This document shows, piece by piece, positions 43,865 to 53,333 of a DNA stretch of 64,000 nt; within the stretch, counting starts at the first letter, position 1, and each line of letters opens with the position of its first letter. Position numbers and translations under genes: made by a program. This stretch comes from Salegentibacter lacus (GTDB lineage Bacteria; Bacteroidota; Bacteroidia; Flavobacteriales; Flavobacteriaceae). The stretch covers positions 62,001 through 126,000 of the forward strand of contig NZ_JAIQZB010000008.1 in NCBI RefSeq assembly GCF_020164555.1, given 5' to 3'. The notes under the pieces were generated by a model. It was not told where the DNA came from and searched no databases. It was given only the letters and a program-made list of their open reading frames with translations.

Positions 43865-43872
43865 TATATTTG
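43865..43872 (+). promoter_or_regulatory. -7 box of the DUF4197 gene
   Basis: Exact TATATTTG followed by C, 15 bases before ATG 43888. It overlaps in-frame upstream codons and so fixes the start. Confidence 0.5.
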
Positions 43873-43887
43873 CAGGAAAACCTTGCT

Positions 43888-44595
43888 ATGAAAAAATTAT
43901 CCCTGATTCTGAGTATTCTCTTATTTTCATCCTGCGCCGAATTACAGACCATCGCAGAAAATTATCCGCAGGCCGGTGTTAGCAATACCGAAATAGCTTC
44001 AGGCTTAAGACAGGCCTTAGATATGGGAATTGAAAAACAGGTTACAAAACTGACCGAAGAAAACGGATTTTATAACAACGAGCTGGTAAGAATTACGCTT
44101 CCGCCAGAATTGCAAAAAGTAGACAAAACGCTTCGTGATGTTGGTTTAGATGCCTTAGCAGATCAAGGTTTAAAGGTATTAAATCGCGCTGCCGAAGAAG
44201 CCGTACAGGAAGCCACTCCAATTTTCGTAAATGCCGTGCGAGAAATTACTTTTAACGATGCCCGTAATATTTTATTAGGCCAGGATAATGCAGCTACGGT
44301 TTATCTTACCGGGAAAACCGATGAACAACTTTACGGAAAATTCAATCCAGTTGTTACCACTTCTCTTGAAAAAGTTGGCGCTACCGAAATTTGGACTAAT
44401 ATCATTAACCGGTATAACAGCTTACCACTTACTAATAATGTAAATCCAGACCTTGCAGATTATGTGACGAAGGAAGCGCTAAACGGAGTCTATACTATGA
44501 TTGCTATTGAAGAAAAAGAAATAAGAGAAAAAGTATCTGCAAGAACTACCAGCCTTTTGCAAAGGGTTTTCGCCCTACAGGACAGGCAATACTAA
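43888..44595 (+). CDS. DUF4197 lipoprotein
   Basis: A 235-residue lipoprotein (signal with lipobox LFSSC). DUF4197 features: GVSNTEIASGLRQALDMGIE, GFYNNELVRITLPPELQKVD, LNRAAEEAVQEATPIFVNAV and ITFNDARNILLGQDNAAT. The domain is helical, common in Gram-negatives, and of unknown function. The start at 43888 follows the -7 box. Confidence 0.92.
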   Translation: MKKLSLILSILLFSSCAELQTIAENYPQAGVSNTEIASGLRQALDMGIEKQVTKLTEENGFYNNELVRITLPPELQKVDKTLRDVGLDALADQGLKVLNRAAEEAVQEATPIFVNAVREITFNDARNILLGQDNAATVYLTGKTDEQLYGKFNPVVTTSLEKVGATEIWTNIINRYNSLPLTNNVNPDLADYVTKEALNGVYTMIAIEEKEIREKVSARTTSLLQRVFALQDRQY

Positions 44596-44735
44596 ATTAG
44601 TCCTTCACAACTTTATATTCAGCCAAAAGTAATTAAAAGCACGTTTATCCATTTTTTTAACATTTTAATGCTACAAGAAGAAAATTTTACATCAATATTA
44701 ACGCAGACTTAGCAACCCCTTGTGCTGATGCCTCC

Positions 44736-44743
44736 TATATTTG
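44736..44743 (+). promoter_or_regulatory. -7 box of the Lacal_2735-like gene
   Basis: Exact TATATTTG followed by C, 21 bases before ATG 44765. Confidence 0.45.
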
Positions 44744-44764
44744 CATCAAAGACGAAAACAGACT

Positions 44765-44947
44765 ATGTTCAAAATCTTTGAAACAAGATCTACAGAAGAA
44801 TGCCTATGTGATAAGTATACCCATCTTATGCACAAAGCTTATAAATTGGCACTTACCGATAAGGAAGAAAGCGACCGACTTAACGCAAAGGCTAAAACAA
44901 TTCTGAAAGAACTTAGGAGAATGCAATACGATAAAATAGATTACTAG
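44765..44947 (+). CDS. Lacal_2735-family small protein
   Basis: A 60-residue soluble helical protein. The pattern MFKIFETRSTEECLCDKYTH then LMHKAYKLALTDKEESDRLN and a Lys-rich helix resembles Lacal_2735 family proteins, which are short, flavobacterial and of unknown function. An eight-codon longer frame (from 44741) overlaps the -7 box, so ATG 44765 is preferred. It abuts the BtuF-like gene on the other strand. Confidence 0.72.
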   Translation: MFKIFETRSTEECLCDKYTHLMHKAYKLALTDKEESDRLNAKAKTILKELRRMQYDKIDY

Positions 44948-45721
44948 TTAAGTGCTAAGCTTTTTAAAGTAGTCTATTGCTTTCACCAATCGTGAGCCAT
45001 ACCAACTAAAATATTCCCCATCTACCAGTTTAATTTCCACATTTAATTCTGAAAAATATTCTTTATGCTTTTCTTTAAACGGATATGGTTCTGAGGAAAG
45101 CAATAGCAGATCAGGATTTTTTACTTTAATTTCTTCAAAAGTAGTTTCCGGATAACGGGATTCTTTAAAAACATTTTCGAACTTATTCAACTTTAAAAGT
45201 TCATCTATAAAAGTATCTTTTCCTGCAACCATTAATGGTTTTTTCCAGATAAAATAAGCCACCTTTCTTACCGGTTTATCTTTGAGTTGCTTCTGTAGTG
45301 CTGCAATTTTTTTCTTTACGGAAGACAGCATCGTTTCTACTAAAGCTTCTTTCTGAAAGATTTCTCCATATTGAGACATTAATTCAAAAGCATCCTCAAG
45401 CTTAACAATATCTGAAACATGAACCGGAGCAATTGCTTCTAGCTCCTCCACCATTTCTTTGGTGTTTTCCTCTTTATTACAAAGAATAATATCAGGTTTT
45501 AAAGCCTTAATTTTTTCCAGCTTCACTTGTTTGGTACCACCTACAATGGTCTTGGTTTTTCGAAGATATTCAGGATGTACACAGAATTTAGTGATTCCCA
45601 GCAAATGTTCTTCCAGGCCTAAATCGACTAAAAGTTCAGTCTGACTGGGAACTAAGGAAATAATTCGTTTGGGGACTTCTGGAAGGTAAATTTTTCTTTG
45701 TAATTGATCTTTAACTTCCAT
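44948..45721 (-). CDS. BtuF/FepB-type substrate-binding protein without signal peptide
   Basis: A 257-residue protein of the helical-backbone metal-receptor fold (class III solute-binding): PKRIISLVPSQTELLVDLGL, IKALKPDIILCNKEENTKE, a long linking helix (FQKEALVETMLSSVKKKIAA) and the second lobe (VAGKDTFIDELLKLNKFENV, IKVKNPDLLLLSSEPYPFK). These usually bind cobalamin or siderophores outside the inner membrane, but this N-terminus (MEVKDQLQRKIYLPEV) carries no signal or lipobox. No BtuCD-like genes are adjacent. A cytosolic cobalamin or metal-chelate binder is possible. Lies ten bases downstream of pyrF on the same strand. Confidence 0.88.
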   Translation of the reverse strand: MEVKDQLQRKIYLPEVPKRIISLVPSQTELLVDLGLEEHLLGITKFCVHPEYLRKTKTIVGGTKQVKLEKIKALKPDIILCNKEENTKEMVEELEAIAPVHVSDIVKLEDAFELMSQYGEIFQKEALVETMLSSVKKKIAALQKQLKDKPVRKVAYFIWKKPLMVAGKDTFIDELLKLNKFENVFKESRYPETTFEEIKVKNPDLLLLSSEPYPFKEKHKEYFSELNVEIKLVDGEYFSWYGSRLVKAIDYFKKLST

Positions 45722-45731
45722 TGCAAAAAAA

Positions 45732-46550
45732 TTAAAGCTGTTTCAATTCTTCGGCCATTTGTTGCTGAAGTACTTCCGCTTTGGCTCCTGCTATTTCAGC
45801 AAAGTTTGAAGATTCTGAAGCATAAATAATCTTTCGGGAAGAATTTACTAAAAGACCAACATTTTTAGTCATTCCGTATTTACAAACATCTTCTAGTTTT
45901 CCGCCCTGGGCTCCCACCCCCGGAACTAACAAGAAATTCTCGGGAATTATCTCCCTAATTTCCTTTAAAAATTCCGCTTTAGTCGCACCAACAACATACA
46001 TGAGTCGGTCGGCATTTTTCCAGGTTTTAGAAGTTTTCAGCACTTTTTTATAAAGCTCTTCTCCATCTATTTTTTGCGTCTGGAAATCGAACGCACCTTC
46101 ATTAGAAGTCAGCGCCAGCAAAATTGCCTGCCGGTTATCAAATTCGAGAAAAGGCTCTACAGAATCCTTTCCCATATAAGGAGCAACCGTTACCGAATCA
46201 AAACCAAGATCTTTGAGAAAGGTTTTTGCATACATCCTTGACGTATTACCAATATCGCCACGCTTGGCATCAGCGATGGTATACATTTCTGGATATTCGT
46301 GATGAAGATAATTTATTGTTTTCTCTAAGGCTTGCCAGCCTTCGACACCATTAGCTTCATAAAAGGCGATATTTGGTTTATAGGCCACACAAAATTTATG
46401 GGTAGCATCTATAATCGCTTTATTGAACTCAAAAATAGGATCCTCTTCAGATAACAGATAGGTTGGAATACGATCTATATCCACATCAAGTCCCACAGAT
46501 AAAAAAGACTTCTTTTTCAGGATCTGTTCAGTTAATTCTTGCGGGGACAT
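45732..46550 (-). CDS. pyrF: Orotidine 5'-phosphate decarboxylase (type 2)
   Basis: A 272-residue TIM-barrel enzyme that makes UMP from OMP, the last step of de novo pyrimidine synthesis. [15 protein letters not shown] at the start, catalytic [20 protein letters not shown] (the Asp-x-Lys-x-x-Asp tetrad), [16 protein letters not shown] and [11 protein letters not shown]. The type 2 family is longer than E. coli PyrF and common in Bacteroidota. Downstream of prfA on the same strand. Confidence 0.96.
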   Translation of the reverse strand: MSPQELTEQILKKKSFLSVGLDVDIDRIPTYLLSEEDPIFEFNKAIIDATHKFCVAYKPNIAFYEANGVEGWQALEKTINYLHHEYPEMYTIADAKRGDIGNTSRMYAKTFLKDLGFDSVTVAPYMGKDSVEPFLEFDNRQAILLALTSNEGAFDFQTQKIDGEELYKKVLKTSKTWKNADRLMYVVGATKAEFLKEIREIIPENFLLVPGVGAQGGKLEDVCKYGMTKNVGLLVNSSRKIIYASESSNFAEIAGAKAEVLQQQMAEELKQL

Positions 46551-46594
46551 AGTTTAGAGTTTTATGATTAATTAGATTTAAAATATAAAAAGAA

Positions 46595-46677
46595 AATTCC
46601 GCTTTCGCGGAAAGTAATTCTTAAAATAAGGTTCTCACTAATATTAGAATTGTAGACCTCCGCCTTCGCGGAGGTGA
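46595..46677. repeat. Two related GC-rich hairpins between prfA and pyrF
   Basis: ttccgc-tttc-gcggaa (46597-46612) and acctccgc-cttc-gcggaggt (46656-46675) share the CCGC-YTTC-GCGG core. No T-run follows on the minus strand, so they look like repeated mRNA hairpins rather than classic terminators. Confidence 0.6.
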
Positions 46678-46683
46678 CTATTT

Positions 46684-47760
46684 TTAGAATATATCTGAAT
46701 TTTCTTTAAGCTTTTCGGTGTTTTCTACCAATCTCAGCTCGTCTATTATTTTCTGAATATCCCCATTTATAATATTAGAAAGATCATAAAGCGTAAGGTT
46801 TATACGGTGATCTGTAACCCTTCCCTGGGAATAATTATACGTTCTAATTTTCGCACTACGGTCACCACTGGAAACCATTGAGTTTCTCTTAGCGGCATCG
46901 GCCTCTTGCTTTTTCGCGAGTTCGATTTCGTATAAACGAGATCTTAAAACCCTAAAAGCCTTTTCCTTGTTCTTGTGCTGCGATTTTTGATCCTGGCACT
47001 GCGCCACCAAACCGGTAGGTTCGTGCGTTAAACGTACAGCAGAATAGGTAGTATTCACCGATTGCCCACCTGGACCGGAAGAACAGAAATAATCTATTCT
47101 TACATCCTTCATATCAATTTGCACATCAAATTCTTCAGCTTCAGGCAAAACCATAACGGTTGCTGCCGAGGTATGTACACGACCCTGGGTTTCGGTTTGT
47201 GGCACACGTTGTACACGGTGAACACCGGCTTCAAATTTCATAGTGCCGTAAACATCCTCACCTGAGATTTCAAAAATCATCTCTTTAAATCCGCCGCTGG
47301 TACCTTCGCTATAATCTACAATATTGTGTTTCCAGCCTTTGCTTTCTACATATTTAGTATACATCCTATAAAGATCGCCGGCAAAGATACTGGCCTCGTC
47401 CCCACCGGTACCCGCTCTAATTTCCATCACCACGTTTTTAGCATCGTCCGGATCTTTAGGCACCAACATCATTCTGATCTTTTCTTCCAGTTTCGGAACT
47501 TCCTTTTCGGCTTCTTCCAGCTGCATTTTGGCCATTTCGGTCATTTCTGCATCGCTGCCATCGGAAATTATTTCTTTGGCTTCTTCAATATTATTAGTGA
47601 GCTCCAAATATTTTTCGCGCACATCCATTAAAGCCCTAAGGTCTTTGTATTCTTTATTTAATTCTATATATCGCTTTTGATCTGAAATCACATCGGGCTG
47701 AATAATTAAATCATTCACCTCATCAAAACGCTGCTTTACTATATTAAGCTTCTCAATCAT
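46684..47760 (-). CDS. prfA: Peptide chain release factor 1
   Basis: A 358-residue protein that recognises UAA/UAG and releases the nascent chain. The catalytic GGQ is in [20 protein letters not shown]. The domain-1 helices are at the N-terminus, and the decoding domain holds [18 protein letters not shown] and [15 protein letters not shown]. Length and motifs identify RF1; RF2 would have a programmed frameshift and a shorter N-terminus. Upstream lies an exact -7 box. Confidence 0.96.
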   Translation of the reverse strand: MIEKLNIVKQRFDEVNDLIIQPDVISDQKRYIELNKEYKDLRALMDVREKYLELTNNIEEAKEIISDGSDAEMTEMAKMQLEEAEKEVPKLEEKIRMMLVPKDPDDAKNVVMEIRAGTGGDEASIFAGDLYRMYTKYVESKGWKHNIVDYSEGTSGGFKEMIFEISGEDVYGTMKFEAGVHRVQRVPQTETQGRVHTSAATVMVLPEAEEFDVQIDMKDVRIDYFCSSGPGGQSVNTTYSAVRLTHEPTGLVAQCQDQKSQHKNKEKAFRVLRSRLYEIELAKKQEADAAKRNSMVSSGDRSAKIRTYNYSQGRVTDHRINLTLYDLSNIINGDIQKIIDELRLVENTEKLKENSDIF

Positions 47761-47784
47761 ATAATCACACTGATTTTAGGAAAA

Positions 47785-47792
47785 CAAATTTA
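47785..47792 (-). promoter_or_regulatory. -7 box of prfA
   Basis: Minus-strand TAAATTTG, 24 bases upstream of the prfA ATG. Confidence 0.45.
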
Positions 47793-47857
47793 CGATAAAT
47801 TGATTGAATTACAGGATTGAAAAAAGAATTGTAAATTGAAACCATCAAGGGAGTTTT

Positions 47858-48145
47858 ATGCTAAGCAAAACCAGGGCAATCTTTTACTTTTACAGGCAAT
47901 TTATTTTGGCTTCTGTTTTATTGAATTTCTTTTTCCTGTTTTTAGGCAATCCAGTCATTTTCATAGTGCTATTCAAACTTTCCCTGGCTTCTTTGGTGTT
48001 TTATTTATATAAAACTTCCTATAAACATCATCTCTACTTTTACCAAAACCTTTCCTTAAGCAGTGCTAAACTCTTCGTTTTTAGTTTTATGATTGACTTT
48101 ATTTTCATCATAATTTCCGCCGGAATTTATTCTGTTATAGTATGA
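47858..48145 (+). CDS. Small membrane protein paired with an ABC ATPase
   Basis: A 95-residue protein with three hydrophobic segments (FILASVLLNFFFLFLG, VIFIVLFKLSLASLVFYLY, FVFSFMIDFIFIIISAGIYS) and a Tyr/His/Lys-rich central loop (TSYKHHLYFYQNL). No family recognised. Its stop overlaps the next gene start (ATGA), so translation is coupled to the ATPase and the two products likely act together. Confidence 0.75.
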   Translation: MLSKTRAIFYFYRQFILASVLLNFFFLFLGNPVIFIVLFKLSLASLVFYLYKTSYKHHLYFYQNLSLSSAKLFVFSFMIDFIFIIISAGIYSVIV

Positions 48146-48801
48146 TTTTTGAAATCGATAATGTTGAGCTTTATTTTGCTGAAAAGCAAATCTTAAATGG
48201 GGTTTACTTAAAAGCTGAAACAGGAAAGGTTACCGGTATACTTGGCGCTAATGGTTGTGGAAAAAGCAGTTTACTCAATATTTTCTTCGGAAGCTTGCAA
48301 TCCAGACATAAACTGATTAGGGTTGACAAGAAACCATACCTGAAACCACTTTTTAAATATGGAATCGTAAACTATTTACCACAGCAGAACTTTATTCCGC
48401 CAAAAATGAAAATGGAGAGTGCCTTTCAACTTTTTAAAGTAAACTTGATGGATTTTGTGAATAATTTCCCAGAATTTAAAAATTACAAAAAATTTCGAAT
48501 GCGGGAAATTTCAGGCGGTCAACAGCGGCTTGTAGAAATTTATATCTCCCTAAACAGCAAAGCCCAACTTGTTCTTTTAGATGAACCTTTCTCGCATCTT
48601 TCACCATTATACATTGAAAAGATTCAAAACTTGCTTCAGAAGTTGAAGTATGATAAAGCCATAGTTATAACCGACCATATGTACCGGCATATTTTAGAAG
48701 CTAGCGACGAACTATATTTACTAAAAAACGGCAGTACGCAGCTTATAAAAAATGAAAAAGCCCTTGAAGATTACCATTATTTAAAAGCCGGAACTTTTTA
48801 G
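48142..48801 (+). CDS. ABC transporter ATPase
   Basis: A 219-residue ATP-binding cassette protein with complete motifs: Walker A LGANGCGKSS, Q-loop VNYLPQQNF, signature EISGGQQRLVE, Walker B LVLLDEPFSHLSP and H-loop VITDHMYRH. It resembles LptB-like ATPases in general layout. The only adjacent membrane partner is the 95-residue protein, far smaller than an ordinary permease, so the export or regulatory role is open. Confidence 0.9.
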   Translation: MIFEIDNVELYFAEKQILNGVYLKAETGKVTGILGANGCGKSSLLNIFFGSLQSRHKLIRVDKKPYLKPLFKYGIVNYLPQQNFIPPKMKMESAFQLFKVNLMDFVNNFPEFKNYKKFRMREISGGQQRLVEIYISLNSKAQLVLLDEPFSHLSPLYIEKIQNLLQKLKYDKAIVITDHMYRHILEASDELYLLKNGSTQLIKNEKALEDYHYLKAGTF

Positions 48802-48864
48802 ATTCTCGGAAGAAATTTCAAGTATAAGAGATTCCTGAAATTTAAGATATCCAATCCAAATTAA

Positions 48865-49575
48865 TTAAACCTCACGATTCCCTATATTATTATAAGTAGA
48901 CATATCCAAAGGTTTAATCCAAAAAAGAAGTATTAACCCCAGGCTAAAAATATGTAGAAACCTATCGGGGTAATAAAATCCCGGGATTTCTAAATAAAAT
49001 GCGATAAAGAAATTAACATCAGAAAGTGCCATGAAAAGTGCAGCCAATAAAAAATAGAGGCTTTTTTTATTGCTATATCTATTGTTATAAGTAATTGCAG
49101 CACCAACCAAAATCATTGTGAGAATTGTGAATCCTAAATAGGCAGGAACAAAATAATCGTATAAATGAGCTTCAGGCACCATAGCTAACAATTCAAACAA
49201 CAAATAAATATTCACACTTATAACGAAAAGCCCTATAAACAATTCTAAAAGATTATACTTTATGGCTCGAATTTTAGGAAAGACAATCCAAACCAATAGA
49301 AAAAAAGTAAGCGACCTGGCTATGAAGGTTATGAAATTAAAAATCTCATTTTCGTAAAAAAGCAGCGATACATCACAAATTAAAAAGGAAAGCAATACAT
49401 AATGTATTTTAGAGTTTAAAGCGTGAAAAGATAAGCTCCATAAAATAAAATAGGAAGAAGCTGCTACCCTCAACCACCTGCTATGCTCATCATCTAAAAA
49501 ATAGAGACCAAGTAAATTAAGTACAACCCAAAATATTGTTGAAGTAAAAACAAATTTTGAGTTATATATGTTCAA
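48865..49575 (-). CDS. YhhN-like integral membrane protein (lysoplasmalogenase family?)
   Basis: A 236-residue protein with about eight transmembrane helices. The C-terminal block ALFMALSDVNFFIAFYLEIP resembles the YhhN pattern (G/AxxxFxxSDxxLA), where the Ser-Asp pair is conserved, and helix spacing fits. YhhN members cleave the vinyl-ether bond of lysoplasmalogen in eukaryotes; the bacterial substrate is unclear. Family match is moderate. Confidence 0.6.
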   Translation of the reverse strand: MNIYNSKFVFTSTIFWVVLNLLGLYFLDDEHSRWLRVAASSYFILWSLSFHALNSKIHYVLLSFLICDVSLLFYENEIFNFITFIARSLTFFLLVWIVFPKIRAIKYNLLELFIGLFVISVNIYLLFELLAMVPEAHLYDYFVPAYLGFTILTMILVGAAITYNNRYSNKKSLYFLLAALFMALSDVNFFIAFYLEIPGFYYPDRFLHIFSLGLILLFWIKPLDMSTYNNIGNREV

Positions 49576-49710
49576 TTTATTTACCAGGAGTTTAAATTTT
49601 TAAAGTTTAATACAAACGACTTTGAAAAATATAAATGAATGGACTAATACCTATAATTTTAAATAATGCTAATATAAATTTCACTCTTAAACAAGCACAA
49701 CGTTGAGCTA

Positions 49711-50889
49711 TTAATAGTGGAATTCCCCTAATTCACTTTTTATAGTGAGTTTTTTTTCTTCTGAAGCTTCCACCCTACCAACAATTTGTGCATCTACATT
49801 AAAAGATTTGGAGATTGCAATAATTTCTTCGGCAATTTCAGGATTTACATAAAGCTCCATACGGTGACCCATATTAAAAACCTGATACATTTCTTTCCAG
49901 TCGGTTTTGCTTTCTTGCTGAATAAGTTTGAAAAGGGGCGGCACCTCAAACATATTGTCTTTCACAATATGCAAATTATCTATGAAATGAAGGATTTTGG
50001 TTTGAGCACCTCCACTGCAATGCACCATCCCGTTAATTTCCTTATTACTGAATTTAGAAAGCATTTTCTTAATAATTGGAGCGTAAGTTCGGGTAGGAGA
50101 AAGCACTAATTTTCCAGCATCTAAAGGCGAATTTTCAACAGAATCGATTAAAGATTTAGTCCCGGAATAAATCAATTCTTCTGGAATATCATTATCAAAA
50201 CTTTCGGGATATTTTTCAGCTAAAACTTTAGAAAAAACATCGTGACGCGCGGAGGTAAGTCCGTTACTACCCATACCGCCATTATATTCTTTTTCGTAAG
50301 AAGCCTGGCCCGAAGAAGATAAACCAACAATTACATTTCCAGGTTTAATATTGGCATTATCAATTACATCTGCTTTTTTCATTCTAGCAGTTACGGTAGA
50401 ATCTACGATGATTGTTCTTACCAAGTCACCAACATCGGCGGTTTCGCCACCGGTTGAATGAATTTCTACACCAAACTCTTTTAGTTCAGCAATCAATTCT
50501 TCAGTACCATTAATAATTGCTGAAATCACATCTCCCGGAATTTTGTTCTTATTACGGCCAATGGTTGAAGAAAGCATTATGTTATCTACGGCACCCACAC
50601 AAAGCAGGTCGTCTATATTCATAATAAGTGCATCTTGTGCAATCCCTTTCCAAACCGAAAGATCTCCGGTTTCTTTCCAATACATATAAGCCAGGGAAGA
50701 TTTAGTACCCGCGCCATCGGCGTGCATAATTAAGCAATGATTTGCATCTCCCGTAAGATAATCGGGCACGATTTTGCAAAATGCCTTTGGAAATAAACCC
50801 TTATCTACATTTTTAATCGCATTGTGAACATCTTCTTTTCCTGCTGAAACTCCACGCTGGGCGTATCTTTTACTTACTTCCTGACTCAT
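49711..50889 (-). CDS. purM: Phosphoribosylformylglycinamidine cyclo-ligase (AIR synthetase)
   Basis: A 392-residue ATP-dependent enzyme of de novo purine synthesis that closes the imidazole ring. Motifs: YAQRGVSAGKEDVHNAI at the start, MHADGAGTKSSLAYMYW, IAQDALIMNIDDLLCVGA, STGGETADVGDLV and the C-terminal MVHCSGGAQTKILHF with NMGHRMELY. It is longer than E. coli PurM (about 345), as in other Bacteroidota. Monocistronic with its own -7 box. Confidence 0.94.
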   Translation of the reverse strand: MSQEVSKRYAQRGVSAGKEDVHNAIKNVDKGLFPKAFCKIVPDYLTGDANHCLIMHADGAGTKSSLAYMYWKETGDLSVWKGIAQDALIMNIDDLLCVGAVDNIMLSSTIGRNKNKIPGDVISAIINGTEELIAELKEFGVEIHSTGGETADVGDLVRTIIVDSTVTARMKKADVIDNANIKPGNVIVGLSSSGQASYEKEYNGGMGSNGLTSARHDVFSKVLAEKYPESFDNDIPEELIYSGTKSLIDSVENSPLDAGKLVLSPTRTYAPIIKKMLSKFSNKEINGMVHCSGGAQTKILHFIDNLHIVKDNMFEVPPLFKLIQQESKTDWKEMYQVFNMGHRMELYVNPEIAEEIIAISKSFNVDAQIVGRVEASEEKKLTIKSELGEFHY

Positions 50890-50908
50890 AACTGTGTTGT
50901 TGAAAAGC

Positions 50909-50916
50909 CAAATATA
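50909..50916 (-). promoter_or_regulatory. -7 box of purM
   Basis: Minus-strand TATATTTG, 19 bases before the ATG at 50889. Confidence 0.5.
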
Positions 50917-50968
50917 AACAGATTAGATTTTTTAGCCTCTAATGCCGATTACTTATTTCTATATAAAC

Positions 50969-51002
50969 AAAAAACCACGTGTTTAGCACACGTGGTTTTT
51001 AG
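50969..51002 (-). terminator. Glutamine synthetase gene terminator
   Basis: aaaaccacgtg / cacgtggtttt perfect stem, loop tttagca, with T-runs on both strands; 22 bases beyond the glnN stop. Confidence 0.9.
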
Positions 51003-51023
51003 GTATTTATCTAATTCTTTAAA

Positions 51024-53210
51024 CTATTTGGTAAAAAGCAATTCTCTATATTTAGTTAATGGCCAAAGCTCATCATCTATAAGAAGTTCTAATTTATCAC
51101 AGTGATATCTTATTTCATCAAAATAAGGCTTAACATCGTCACAATAAGCAAAAGCACGTTTTTCAGAGTCTTCTATCTTATTGGCAACCTTCCTGGCCTC
51201 GATCATAGCTTTAACTCCACTATTAATTTTAGCAATGTGCGCAGAGATCTCTTCAATTATTTCTAATTGCTCGTTAGAATGCTTCTTGAAATCCTCATTA
51301 TAAATATGCTTCAAGCCTTCTACGTTCTCAATAAGAATATTCTGGTAACGAACCGCTGTTGGGATTACATGATTTCTGGCAATATCCCCAAGGATTCTTC
51401 CTTCAATCTGGATTCGCATCGCGTAGTCTTCAAGCTCAATTTCGTGACGGGCTTCCAGTTCCACTTTGTTCATCACTTTCATCTCTTCATAAAGAGCGAT
51501 TGTTTTCTCAGAAACCTGTGCTTTTAATGCCTGTGGCGTAGTCCTGTTATTACTTAAGCCACGTTTTTTAGCTTCTTTTTCCCAGGCCTCACCATAACCA
51601 TCACCTTCAAAACGAATATTCTTAGATTTCTTGATGTAATCCCTAAGCACATTAAAGATGGCATCATCCTTTTTCATTTTCTTGCCTTTAATCAACTCAT
51701 CAACTTCAGCTTTGAAGTCTTTTAGCTGCTTGGCCATAATGGTGTTTAGTACCGTCATTGGATTAGCACAGTTCGCGGTAGAACCAACTGCTCTAAATTC
51801 AAATTTATTACCTGTGAAGGCAAAAGAAGAAGTACGGTTACGATCTGTATTATCCAGAAGAATTTCCGGAATTTTACCTACTACATTAAGTTTAAGTTCT
51901 GTTTTCTCTTGTGGAGATAACTTCCCGTCGGTTACTTTTTCCAATTCATCCAGCACCTCTGTTAACTGAGAACCAATATATGCAGAAATAATTGCCGGTG
52001 GTGCTTCGTTTGCTCCCAACCTGTGATCGTTAGATGCACTTGCAATTGCAGCCCTCAAAAGTTCTTCGTTATCATGTACCGCCTTAATACTGTTTATAAA
52101 GAAGGTTAAAAACTGAAGGTTCTTCATTGGTGTAGAACCCGGCCCCAACAGGTTGATACCGGTATCTGTAGATAAAGACCAGTTATTATGCTTACCACTA
52201 CCGTTTATTCCAGCGAATGGTTTTTCGTGCAGAATTACTTTAAAATGGTGTTTTTCGGCAATTTTGCTCATAATATCCATAAGTAATGAATTATGGTCTA
52301 CGGCAAGGTTACCTTCTTCAAAAATAGGTGCCAGTTCAAATTGGTTTGGCGCCACCTCGTTATGGCGTGTTTTTACTGGAATACCAAGTTTCATACACTC
52401 AATTTCCAAATCACGCATATAAGCCAATACCCTTGATGGAATTGAACCAAAGTAATGATCATCTAATTGTTGTCCTTTTGCGGGAGAATGACCCAATAAA
52501 GTGCGCCCTGCCAATGTAAGGTCGGGACGCGTTGCCGCTAAAGCTGAATCGATAAGGAAATATTCCTGTTCCCAGCCTAAAGTTGCATTAACTTTAGTAA
52601 CATTTTTATCAAAATATTTAGCTACTGAAGTTGCAGCCTGGTCTACAGCCTGCAGTGCTCTTAATAGCGGTGTTTTATAATCTAAAGCTTCACCTGTATA
52701 AGAAACGAAGATTGTAGGAATACAAAGGGTAGTTCCCCAAATAAAAGCTGGAGAAGTAGGATCCCACGCAGTATAACCACGGGCTTCAAAAGTATTTCTA
52801 ATTCCTCCACTCGGGAAACTTGAGGCATCTGGCTCTTGTTGTACCAGGGCCCCACCACCAAATTTCTCTATTGCACTACCATCAGCCTGAGTTTCAAAAA
52901 AGGCATCGTGTTTTTCTGCAGTTGCTCCGGTTAATGGTTGAAACCAGTGCGTATAATGGGTTGCCCCTTTTGCAATGGCCCATTCTTTCATTCCGGTAGA
53001 AATATGGTCTGACACTCTACGGTCAATTTTCTTCCCGGTTTTTATAGCTTCCATCACATTCTCGTAAGCTTCCTTGGTAAGGTATTGCTTCATGGAGGCT
53101 TCGTTAAACACATTTGTTCCAAAAAGCTCAGACCTTCGGGCCGGCTCTTTAATTTTAACCGGCTTGCGGTTCATGGTTTCTTTTAAAGCTGCAAATCGTA
53201 ATGTTGACAT
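51024..53210 (-). CDS. glnN: Glutamine synthetase type III
   Basis: A 728-residue dodecameric enzyme that makes glutamine from glutamate, ammonia and ATP. GSIII hallmarks: FVSYTGEALDYKTPLLRAL, CMKLGIPVKTRHNEVAPNQF, HEKPFAGINGSGKHNNWSL, ANEAPPAIISAYIGSQL and NRTSSFAFTGNKFEFRAVG. I start at ATG 53210 (MSTLRFAALKETMNRKPVK); the longer frame overlaps the promoter -7 box. It is the only glutamine synthetase in the window and the logical sink for ammonium from the glnK-amtB-porin operon. Confidence 0.97.
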   Translation of the reverse strand: MSTLRFAALKETMNRKPVKIKEPARRSELFGTNVFNEASMKQYLTKEAYENVMEAIKTGKKIDRRVSDHISTGMKEWAIAKGATHYTHWFQPLTGATAEKHDAFFETQADGSAIEKFGGGALVQQEPDASSFPSGGIRNTFEARGYTAWDPTSPAFIWGTTLCIPTIFVSYTGEALDYKTPLLRALQAVDQAATSVAKYFDKNVTKVNATLGWEQEYFLIDSALAATRPDLTLAGRTLLGHSPAKGQQLDDHYFGSIPSRVLAYMRDLEIECMKLGIPVKTRHNEVAPNQFELAPIFEEGNLAVDHNSLLMDIMSKIAEKHHFKVILHEKPFAGINGSGKHNNWSLSTDTGINLLGPGSTPMKNLQFLTFFINSIKAVHDNEELLRAAIASASNDHRLGANEAPPAIISAYIGSQLTEVLDELEKVTDGKLSPQEKTELKLNVVGKIPEILLDNTDRNRTSSFAFTGNKFEFRAVGSTANCANPMTVLNTIMAKQLKDFKAEVDELIKGKKMKKDDAIFNVLRDYIKKSKNIRFEGDGYGEAWEKEAKKRGLSNNRTTPQALKAQVSEKTIALYEEMKVMNKVELEARHEIELEDYAMRIQIEGRILGDIARNHVIPTAVRYQNILIENVEGLKHIYNEDFKKHSNEQLEIIEEISAHIAKINSGVKAMIEARKVANKIEDSEKRAFAYCDDVKPYFDEIRYHCDKLELLIDDELWPLTKYRELLFTK

Positions 53211-53246
53211 ATTGGTGTTGTTTGATAAATTTTGAATTTCAGCTAC

Positions 53247-53254
53247 CAAATGTA
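53247..53254 (-). promoter_or_regulatory. -7 box of glnN
   Basis: Minus-strand TACATTTG, 36 bases before the ATG at 53210, overlapping in-frame upstream codons. Confidence 0.5.
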
Positions 53255-53333
53255 TGTATTTTTACAGACACCCCGTAAAATATTACCACCCTGATTTGAA
53301 TTTTTATGTATTTCTTAATACACCCCCTTAAAA

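Noticed and set aside
46684-47760. Release factor 2 instead of 1
   Set aside because: Overall length, the N-terminal domain and absence of an internal frameshift site fit RF1.
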